Source: CAYXDO01 sp964463485
GTDB taxonomy: Bacteria; Myxococcota; Kuafuiibacteriia; Kuafuiibacteriales; Kuafuiibacteriaceae
NCBI GenBank assembly: GCA_964463485.1
Contig: CAYXDO010000033.1
Location: 13,016-77,015, forward strand
Direction: 5' to 3'
DNA length: 64,000 nucleotides
Shown here: positions 57,133 through 64,000 of the stretch, one piece after another
Numbering within the stretch: the first letter of the stretch is position 1
How the letters are laid out: every line of letters begins with the position of its first letter
Translations under genes and position numbers: made by a program
The notes under the pieces: generated by a model
What the model was told of the DNA's origin: nothing
Databases searched by the model: none
The model's input: the letters and a program-made list of their open reading frames with translations, nothing else

Positions 57133-60100
57133 TCAGCCCGTCAGGCTGGGTCCAAGAGCCGAGCCCGTCGAAGTCTGCTTTCGTCCTCGGCTTGATCGCG
57201 GTCTTGGTGGGTTGCGCGACTGCGCCTCGCGTCGAGATAGCTCCGCGCAGCCCCGTCGATGCGGCGGCGCTCGATCGCGCGGTCGAGCGTTTCTACACGG
57301 CGACTTCCGCGGTCGATCTGCGTCGCGCCGTGGCGGAGGCCAAGACCGCGGGGCCGAGCTCGGCGAAGTATCACGAGCTCGCCGCGGAGCTCGCGATGTT
57401 CGACGCGGCGCCTCACGAGCGCTTCCTTCACCTCGTCTCGGCGCTCTCGGACGCGTCGAACGACGCGGCCCGGCTGCACCTCGAGCTCCTCACCGGAGTG
57501 GCCTGGACCACGGAGGAGCGTCGCGTCGCGCGCGGCCTGCTCGAGTCTCTATATGCGTCTCATCCAAACCCAGAAGTTCGCGCGGGAGCCGCTGCGCAGC
57601 TCGCCTTGATCTCCCATCACGAAGGAGAGCTCGGCGCGAGCGAGCGTTGGTTGGCGCGAACGGGGCAGGAGCTCCCGTTCGCGATCGTCGGAGCTTGGGA
57701 CAACGATCAGGGCAAGGGCTTCGACAGTGAGCTCCCTCCCGAGACGGTGTTGAGCTTCTCGGCGCGGTACGACGGCGTGCTCGGCGAGATCGCTTGGCGT
57801 GTGAATCCTCCGCGCGAGTATGGGACGGGCGATCTCAACCTCGGCGGGCTGCTGTACCCGAATCAGTGGGCGCTCGGATTCGCCAGCGCGGCGATCGAGG
57901 CGCGCTCCGCGACCAAGGCGGAGCTTCGTCTTCGCACCTCCAGCCCGGTCCGTGTGTACGTGAACGGCAAGCCGATCTTCGAAGTGCGCGACGTCGGCAA
58001 TCGAGCCTTCGATCAGCTGATCTTGCCGATCGAGCTGCCGGCGGGTCGATCGCGGGTGCTGATCAAGACCGCGGCGGAGCGTGGGGGTTGGCGGATCGGC
58101 GCTCGTTTGACGTGCAACGGTCTCGACTGTGACGGCGTCCGGGCGCTTCCGCCAGAGACCGAGTTCGCGACGCCCGAGGTCGGCGCTCCGGCTTCGATCT
58201 CCGAGCACGTGTTGATCGAGACGCGGATCGTGGGCACGGAGGGCGTGATTCGAAAGGCCGCACACGCCGTGTTGTGGAGTCGCGTCATGGGGCTCTTCGG
58301 CCCGGCCGTGGCGCTCTCGGACGCGTACCTCGCGGCGGCCACGCGGAGCTTGTATGGCGGCTATTTCCTCGCGGTCTCCTTGTGGGACCGCGGCGAGCGC
58401 GATCGCACCGCCGATTTGGTCGACACCCTGGACCGAATCGCGGGCGCCGAGCTGCCGGTGTTTGCGCTCCAACACGCGCGTTTCTTACAGCAAGAAGGTC
58501 TCGCGCGAAAGGCGAGGCGGACCGTGACGAGCTTGCTGGAGCGCCGGCCCGAGCTCGCGGAGGCGCATCGGCTGATGGCGCTCATGTTCGAGAAGGAGGG
58601 CTGGCGAGAGGACCAGTGCGCCGAGCTCGACGAAGCCGAGCGCCTTCGGCCCGGCTTGCTCGAGGTCGAGCACGCCCGCGCGGAGTGCCTCGAGTCGCTC
58701 GGTTTTCGCGGCGAGGCTCGAGAGATCCGACAGCGGATCGTAGAGCGTCTGCCCTTCGACTCCACTGCGCTCTCGGAGCTGGCCTCGGACGCGGAGAACA
58801 GCGGGAGGCTCGAAGAGGCCATTCGGTATTCGAAGGTGCTCGCTCGCGCATTTCCGGCCATGCCGTGGACGTGGCTGCGGCTCGGAGAGACTCGGCGCAA
58901 GCTCGGCGACGCCAACGGCGCGCGCGCCGAGCTCGAACGAGCCCGCGAGCTCTGGCCGGATGGGCCGCGCCCTCATGAAGCGCTCGGAACGCTCGCCTAT
59001 CAGACCGGTGATCGGACGCAGGCCATCGTGGACTGGCAGATCGCGCTCACGAAAAATCCCGAAGACGAGAAGCTCTCCAATCGGCTCGCTTACCTCGCGC
59101 CGGCTGGGCGCGAGGCCTGGGAGCGCGACATGCCGTCCGAAGACGACGTCGAGGCCCACGTCGCGGCGCGCTCGACGACGAAGCCCGTCGCCGGCGCGAA
59201 CGTCATCGATCTGCTCGATCATCAAGTCACCCGTATCAACGCCGACGGGAGCTCCAATCACTACGTCACGATCATCTCCCACGCGCTCAACGAAGCGGGC
59301 CGCGACCAAATCACCGAGCAACAGATCCCGCCGGGCGGTCGCTTCCGCATCTTGCACGCGTTCGCGGTCGACCCGAACGGACGCAGGATTCAAGCGTCTT
59401 CGATTCGCGGCCGCAGCATTCGCTACCGCGGGCTCTCGGTGGGGTCGACGGTGGTGCTGCAGTTCAGGCTCGACGTGGGATCTCGGCCCTATCTCGCGCG
59501 ACACTACGCCGAAGACTGGTGGTTCCAGGGCCCCTCTTCGCAGCGCCGCATCAGCGAGTGGATCATTTGGGCTCCAAAGAGCGCCGCGTTCCACGAGTCG
59601 TTGGTCGGGCAAGATCAGCGCTGCCCAGACGCTGAAGACGGTGCGGAGGTGAAGGGCTGCTTCGACGTGAAGCGAACCCGCGACGAGCTCGGCGCCGAGC
59701 AGCGAGTGGCGTGGCGCGCTGAAGGCGTGCCGCCGCTCGTGGGCGAGCCGGGGATGCCGCCGCCGTCCGAGTCGTTGTTCCACCTGTCGATGAGCACGGT
59801 GCCGAGCTGGGACGACTACTTGAAGTGGGAGGTCGCGCTGCTCGAGGACGTGTTCCGCGAGAGCCCCGAGCTCAATGCGACGGCAGACCGCATCTTGGCC
59901 GGCGCTCAGACCGCCGAGGAAAAAGTTGAGCGCATCCAGACCTACCTGATGCAAGAGGTCCGTTATCAGCAGGACTATGAGGACACGATCGCGGGCGTGA
60001 AGCCGCACGCCGCGCCCGTCGTGATCGAGCGAGCGTACGGGGATTGCAAAGACAAAGCCGTGCTGTTCATCGCGTTGGCTCGGCGCGCAGGCATCGACGT

Positions 60101-60986
60101 TCACTACGCGCTGTTGAAGACGCGAACGGCCGGGAAGCTCGATCGCGACGTGCCGATGCAGCAGTTCAATCACGCGATCGTATACGTGCCGGCGCAAGAA
60201 GGGATCTCGGAGGGGCGGTTCTACGATCCGACCGCCGACATGCTCGACGTGGACGTGTTGCGCGACGACGACCCGGGTGTGATCTCGTTGGTGCTCAATC
60301 CAAAGACGAAGAAACACGCGTTCGTCGAGATCCCGTATCAGCCAAGCACCGCACACGTGCAGCGGTTCGAGTCGACGGTCGAGATCGACGCGGACGGGCG
60401 GGGCGTGGGCCAGCTCGCGATCTCGTCGCGGGGTCGGTTCGGCCAGATGATTCGAAACTTGGCGAGGAACGAGAAGCAGCTCGCGCAGGGCGCCCAATAT
60501 TTCATGGGCACGCTCTTTTCAGGAGCTCGTGTGCATGAGCAGCGTGCGCTCGAAGCGCAGAATCTGTCCAAGCCCGCACGACTCGAGATCGCCTTCGAGG
60601 CGCCGGCGATCGGTCGAATCGAGGGCAACGAGCTGAGGGTCGCGATGCCGCCCGTGTGGGCTCCGCAGAGCACGTTTCAGCTCGCGGAGCGGAGGTTCCC
60701 GCTGGTGTTGGGAGCGCCCTACGCGCTCGAGTGGTACGGCGAGCTCGTGCTTCCGGAGGGAGCATCCCTGCGGAGGGTTCCGGAGGCGGCGAAGGTGGAC
60801 GCGAAGTGTTTCGGGTTCGAGAGGACGTACGCCGTTGCCGGCCGCAGGGTGACGGTGGTCCAGAGGTTCGAGGCGAAGTGCGAGCGGATTTCGGTGGGAG
60901 AGTACGAAGCGCACCGAAAGGCTTCGGAGGAAGTGACGAGAGCGTCGAGGGAAGAGATCGTCGCGGTGATGGGGAAGGCGATCTAG
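57063..60986 (+). CDS. large lipoprotein with TPRs, DUF3857 and transglutaminase-like domain
   Basis: The 1307-residue protein has a lipobox LVGC at residue 51, TPR-like helices at about 430-680, DUF3857 at about 700-880 and a transglutaminase-like core. In that core Cys about 995 (YGDCKDKA), His about 1037 (FNHAIVYV) and Asp in DPTADML form the triad. Such proteins are probably periplasmic cysteine hydrolases or scaffolds; the substrate is unknown. The TTG/GTG start lies in the copy of the hutU 5' end, which puts about 40 odd residues before the signal peptide. The native start has therefore probably been lost or replaced. Confidence 0.82.
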   Translation: MTSSAPPGNAPDVAPPVVRPPVGFSPSGWVQEPSPSKSAFVLGLIAVLVGCATAPRVEIAPRSPVDAAALDRAVERFYTATSAVDLRRAVAEAKTAGPSSAKYHELAAELAMFDAAPHERFLHLVSALSDASNDAARLHLELLTGVAWTTEERRVARGLLESLYASHPNPEVRAGAAAQLALISHHEGELGASERWLARTGQELPFAIVGAWDNDQGKGFDSELPPETVLSFSARYDGVLGEIAWRVNPPREYGTGDLNLGGLLYPNQWALGFASAAIEARSATKAELRLRTSSPVRVYVNGKPIFEVRDVGNRAFDQLILPIELPAGRSRVLIKTAAERGGWRIGARLTCNGLDCDGVRALPPETEFATPEVGAPASISEHVLIETRIVGTEGVIRKAAHAVLWSRVMGLFGPAVALSDAYLAAATRSLYGGYFLAVSLWDRGERDRTADLVDTLDRIAGAELPVFALQHARFLQQEGLARKARRTVTSLLERRPELAEAHRLMALMFEKEGWREDQCAELDEAERLRPGLLEVEHARAECLESLGFRGEAREIRQRIVERLPFDSTALSELASDAENSGRLEEAIRYSKVLARAFPAMPWTWLRLGETRRKLGDANGARAELERARELWPDGPRPHEALGTLAYQTGDRTQAIVDWQIALTKNPEDEKLSNRLAYLAPAGREAWERDMPSEDDVEAHVAARSTTKPVAGANVIDLLDHQVTRINADGSSNHYVTIISHALNEAGRDQITEQQIPPGGRFRILHAFAVDPNGRRIQASSIRGRSIRYRGLSVGSTVVLQFRLDVGSRPYLARHYAEDWWFQGPSSQRRISEWIIWAPKSAAFHESLVGQDQRCPDAEDGAEVKGCFDVKRTRDELGAEQRVAWRAEGVPPLVGEPGMPPPSESLFHLSMSTVPSWDDYLKWEVALLEDVFRESPELNATADRILAGAQTAEEKVERIQTYLMQEVRYQQDYEDTIAGVKPHAAPVVIERAYGDCKDKAVLFIALARRAGIDVHYALLKTRTAGKLDRDVPMQQFNHAIVYVPAQEGISEGRFYDPTADMLDVDVLRDDDPGVISLVLNPKTKKHAFVEIPYQPSTAHVQRFESTVEIDADGRGVGQLAISSRGRFGQMIRNLARNEKQLAQGAQYFMGTLFSGARVHEQRALEAQNLSKPARLEIAFEAPAIGRIEGNELRVAMPPVWAPQSTFQLAERRFPLVLGAPYALEWYGELVLPEGASLRRVPEAAKVDAKCFGFERTYAVAGRRVTVVQRFEAKCERISVGEYEAHRKASEEVTRASREEIVAVMGKAI

Positions 60987-60998
60987 GAAGCGCGCGCC

Positions 60999-61466
60999 TT
61001 ACATGTTCGGCATGTTGGCCATGCGCGCTTGCATCTCTTCAGGGGAGACGTCTTCGATGTGCGTCGCGATGGTCCACTTGTGGCCGAACGGGTCGACGAC
61101 CGTTCCGGAACGGTCGCCGTAGAACTGGTTGGCGAGCGGTCGATCCACTTTGGCGCCGTGTTCCACCGCGCGATTGAACATGCCGTCGCAGTCTTCGGTG
61201 TAGATGCACATGCCGACGGGCGTCCCGAGCGAGCCGGGGCCGCGGACGCCCATCTCGGGCATCTCGTCGGACAGCATGATGCGTGAGTTGCCGATCTGGA
61301 TTTCCGCGTGCGCGACGCGTCCGTCGGGCATTGGCATCCGGTAGAGCTCGGAGGCGCCGAACGCCTTGGCGTAGAAGGTCAGCGCCTGGCTCGCACCGGG
61401 AGCTCCGATGCAAAGGTAGGGCGTGACTGAGTGGTAGCCGTCGGGGATGGGTTTTGCTTTGGACAT
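60999..61466 (-). CDS. VOC (glyoxalase-like) family protein, PhnB type
   Basis: The 155-residue protein shows the VOC/PhnB pattern: YHSVTPYLCIGAPGASQALTFY, then VAHAEIQIGNSRIMLSDE, and GTVVDPFGHKWTIATH. This gives the paired beta-alpha-beta-beta-beta modules. Metal-ligand histidines are only partly evident, so the activity is uncertain. It starts at ATG 61466 after a run of purine-rich sequence (GGAGAG) and converges with the DUF3857 gene. Confidence 0.88.
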   Translation of the reverse strand: MSKAKPIPDGYHSVTPYLCIGAPGASQALTFYAKAFGASELYRMPMPDGRVAHAEIQIGNSRIMLSDEMPEMGVRGPGSLGTPVGMCIYTEDCDGMFNRAVEHGAKVDRPLANQFYGDRSGTVVDPFGHKWTIATHIEDVSPEEMQARMANMPNM

Positions 61467-61485
61467 CCGTTTCTCTCCTTGGGGT

Positions 61486-62430
61486 TCAAAGACATGAACA
61501 CTTGAGCAGTCGGCGAAGAAGGTGTCCAGCGCTTTTTCTTGGACTCACGCGGAGATCGGATTCCGCGTGGCGAGTGCGAGGCTGTCCTCCCTTGTCTTGG
61601 ACGAGATACTTGGGTTTGGCGCCCGAAGACGTGATGGTGTCCTCGAGAAACGAACAAACCGCGGTCGCGCTCGGCTGGTCCGAGAAGACCGAGAGTCCCA
61701 TGACTCTGCGAGAGTGGACGTCGATGACGAGCGCGACCCACCAGCAGAACGGCCAGCGCTGCAAGAGTGCGTTGGGGATCCAAGACATCCAGAAGCCTCC
61801 CGCCGTCGGGACCAAGGTGAAGTCGATCTCCCAGATCTGATTTGGGCGGTCGGCGCGAACGGCTTGGCTCTTCGCTTCGGGTCGAGGTTTTGGCTCTGCC
61901 TCGGCCGCGCATTCGTCGGTACTCTCCTTCGGGGCCTCGTCAACGTTCTGCGATTGGCCCGCGTCGACGGCCGTCGCCTCTCCCTGCGGCGGAGTGGTTC
62001 GTTCGAGCAAACGTCGGACCGTGCTGACTCCGACATGAAGGCCCGCGCGAGCGAGCACCTGAGCGATCTTCTTGTTTCCCAGGCGCGGACAAAGGGCCTT
62101 CAGCCGCTGGACCACGTAGGTGACATACTCAGGAAACTGATTGACCGGCTTCGGAAGCCCATTGAAGGCCTCGGTGCCCTCTCGCCGAAGACTTCGCTCC
62201 CACTCGGAGATGGTGGCCGCCTCGACGAGCAGGTGAGTCGCCGTCTGGGCCATGGACCAGCGTCGAGCCGCTCGCAGCTCGAGGATCGCCAGCCTCTCGT
62301 GGGGCTCGTAGTGCGCTGGCGACGCTCGAGCGCTACGGCGCCATGGAGATGTGCGTGACCCACCGCGGCGTTCGGTGCGGGCTTTTGGAGGAGCTTCGAG
62401 TGGGTCTCGGTTGAGATACGCCAAAGTCAC
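61486..62430 (-). pseudogene. integrase-core transposase, N-terminal part (inverted)
   Basis: The 314-codon frame has a helix-turn-helix region (HYEPHERLAILELRAARRWS), then the integrase core start (WEIDFTLVPTAGGFW, first Asp) and LVQDKGGQ (second Asp). It then leaves the family and ends in unrelated residues. The missing C-terminal third, including the catalytic glutamate, lies on the opposite strand at 62415-62882. The element resembles IS3/IS481-like DDE transposases. Confidence 0.82.
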
Positions 62431-62882
62431 CGTACCGAGAGTTCACGAGCGAAGAGTATCGGACTTGGTGTACCAAGCACGAGCTCACGCCCAGGTTCGC
62501 GTCGGTGACGAGCATCGCCGCGACCGCGATCATCGAGCGATTGAATCGCACCTTCAAGAGCGAGCACACCCGACGGGTGACCACACCTCTCTGCCGCAAG
62601 GAAGCGCAGGCCCAGTGGTCCAGATACTTTCGCTGGTACAACGAGCACCGGCCCCACGAGAGTCTCGCAGGCAAGACACCCAACGAGGTCTACAGTGGCG
62701 TGGAGCCGGCAAACGAGGCGCCACGATTCGAGCCGCGAGCGCGCTGGCCCTCGAGCGCCCCCTGTGCACGGCCCCAGGCAGCGCCGAGGCCCGGGCCGGC
62801 GCCGAGGCGGCTCGACCTGCACGTGCGCTTCCTCGACGACGAACGTACTCTCCCGGTCGTCGAGCTGAAGCAAGCGGCGTAG
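62415..62882 (+). pseudogene. integrase-core transposase, C-terminal part
   Basis: The open frame resumes at REFTSEEYRTW just where the other half stops. It carries IIERLNRTFKSE (catalytic Glu), WYNEHRPHESLAGKTPNEVY and a Pro/Arg-rich tail. The two halves lie head to head, so inverting about 61585-62430 would rebuild one gene. Confidence 0.82.
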
Positions 62883-63215
62883 GTCCCGGGCAAGCGAGAC
62901 CTGACTGACATTCGGGCCTGGCGCTCGAAGGCCGAAGTATGCCTGAGCTCCGAAGGGCCGGCGGAATTCCGCCCAGCGGGCCCGATCTCGACTGCGGAAG
63001 CACGTGCGAAGTCATGCTATTGCGACTCCGCCGAACTCGAGAAATAGCGCGTTTTCATGAATACCGAAAGTCGCTGGACCTCTACCGCACGGCCTGAAAT
63101 TGGGCTGGGCCAGAAATTGGGTGGCAAACCCGTCCCGGCTGCCTCGCGTCCGGGTTTCTCGGCAAGCCCGTTGATGCACTGCCTACGAAATGGGGGGGGC
63201 GCCTAATCACCCACT
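62883..63215. other. 333-nt spacer without a recognisable gene
   Basis: The sequence between the transposase fragment and the Rhs-like fragment shows no convincing frame or terminal inverted repeat. A G7 run lies at 63192-63198. Confidence 0.5.
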
Positions 63216-64000
63216 CTACCGGTCCTTGGAACGCGAGTCGAGCCGCTCACCTTCTGCTGCGACGACGAGTCCCATAACGGCCAGAACCCCGACGATCTGA
63301 GCCCCGACGGAGTAGTCTACGAGCGTGCCGTGAAACCAGCTCGCGATGGAGGCTGCTCCGAAGCACATGAACAACCCGAGCCCGGAGATGGGGCCGAAGG
63401 TCGCACGCCCACCCTTCCAGAAGTAGCGGCGCGAAAAGCCTGCGAGAAAGGCCAGGAGGCCGAACGCAAAAAGGCCCATCGCCCCAAATTGCCACAGGTA
63501 GTCCGGGTGGGGACCCATCTGGAAGAGCGCGAGAGTGTCGGGGTCTCGGAGGACGGACTCGCCAGATTGTTGGAAGACAAACCTTTGACCGATGAGCTCG
63601 AGCTTGGCGCCTGGGCGCACTCCTCCCGAATCGAAGAACGCGAGCTCGCCCTCGCAGAAGCCAAACCCACCGGATGGGTTCAGAATCTGTGGCTGGAAGC
63701 GGAAGACCTCGCGGTCACTCAGCCTCACCTCGACGCGGTGCTTCTTCGGCTCGCTGATCTGTCCGCACAGCGGTTGGCCAAACCCAACCTTCTTCTCCAT
63801 GCGCCAGCCGTCGCCCAATTTCCGGTTCGTCGTGAATTTGCCGGCCGCAACTGAGAGCTCCCAACCCACCCCGAAGTCCTTCTTGACCTTGACTCGTGAG
63901 TCATAGGTTCTTGTGACCGTAATCGGAATGCCAGCAACAGGAATCGTGAGGTCGTTGAAACTCACCGTGAAAATGCCGACATCTTCACTGTTCTGTGCGG
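63216..64000 (-). pseudogene. Rhs/YD-repeat protein fragment with hydrophobic C-terminus, 5' end outside window
   Basis: The frame is open to the right edge, so its start lies outside. The first visible part, FNDLTIPVAGIPITVTRTYDSR and FGVGWEL, is the entry block of Rhs/SpvB-type shell proteins. After about 170 residues the YD repeats expected next are absent. Instead come four hydrophobic segments (LFAFGLLAFLAGF, LGLFMCFGAASIASWF, VGVLAVMGLVVAA) and a stop. It is probably a truncated or displaced Rhs remnant; a real membrane-ending protein cannot be excluded. Confidence 0.6.

Noticed and set aside
58485..60497. 670-codon open frame on the minus strand opposite the DUF3857 gene
   Set aside because: It is rich in Arg, His and Glu with no domain, and the plus-strand frame has clear lipobox, DUF3857 and transglutaminase motifs. 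High GC leaves antisense frames open.

Overview
The window is 64 kb of high-GC DNA with dense, often start/stop-overlapping genes. A PknK-like kinase fused to an ATPase and TPRs, DUF2277, a YjbH/Wza polysaccharide locus, many lipoproteins and short GC-rich intergenic repeats together suggest a myxobacterium-type deltaproteobacterium. That is inference; no marker gene in the window fixes the species.

Region 1 (1-15.3 kb, minus strand) is a phage-defence operon in the order of type 6 BREX: brxE, brxA, brxB, brxC, a small toxin-antitoxin-like pair, pglX. Where pglZ would be expected there are instead two AlbA_2/GHKL ATP-binding proteins, a SEC-C zinc protein and the start of an SMC-like AAA ATPase. 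pglZ, brxD and brxHI would have to lie beyond the left edge. Short copies of the pglX 3' end lie between these accessory genes, so the slot looks assembled by recombination at the pglX tail. The PIN toxin in the brxC-pglX gap has lost its middle.

Region 2 (15.3-25.3 kb) holds a repeat-bearing spacer, then a membrane protein, DUF2277, a LysM/NlpC-P60-like protein, a SAM methyltransferase with helical repeats, an SGNH hydrolase and a 1223-residue Ser/Thr kinase with AAA and TPR domains.

Region 3 (25.35-29.8 kb, minus strand) is the most striking part: a tRNA array of 34 recognisable tRNA genes plus two irregular CAT-anticodon tRNA-like genes in about 3.1 kb, packed head to tail with mostly 2-30 nt spacers. 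None of the 34 anticodons is repeated. Nineteen of the twenty amino acids are represented if the CAT genes are counted; only Tyr is missing. Several members are aberrant: Leu anticodons without the long variable arm, C33 in three anticodon loops, a 57-nt insertion in one T-arm, and one non-canonical T-loop. An HNH nuclease gene with a strong ribosome binding site follows 22 nt after the last tRNA and is closed by a 13-bp hairpin terminator. Upstream is a TTGACA promoter with A/T-rich tracts and, between it and the array, a strong intrinsic terminator. This gives a candidate tRNA-array/HNH transcription unit that may be attenuated.

Region 4 (30-48.1 kb) is a surface or exopolysaccharide locus: one divergent glycosyltransferase, then a plus-strand operon with a beta-helix protein, CapK/PaaK-like ligase, YjbH, Wza-type exporter, Wzy/O-antigen-ligase-like protein, two acetyltransferases, KpsF-type arabinose-5-phosphate isomerase, several GT-B glycosyltransferases and a Wzx flippase. 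Many genes overlap by 4 nt (ATGA, GTGA, TTGA).

Region 5 (48.1-64 kb) is mixed: a propeller-like lipoprotein, a DUF6036-type nucleotidyltransferase pair, a small zinc-ribbon protein, a CAP-like lipoprotein, an outer-membrane-type protein, urocanate hydratase (hutU), a decayed vapC, a large DUF3857/transglutaminase lipoprotein whose 5' end duplicates that of hutU, a VOC protein, a transposase broken by an inversion, and the truncated end of an Rhs/YD-repeat protein running off the right edge.
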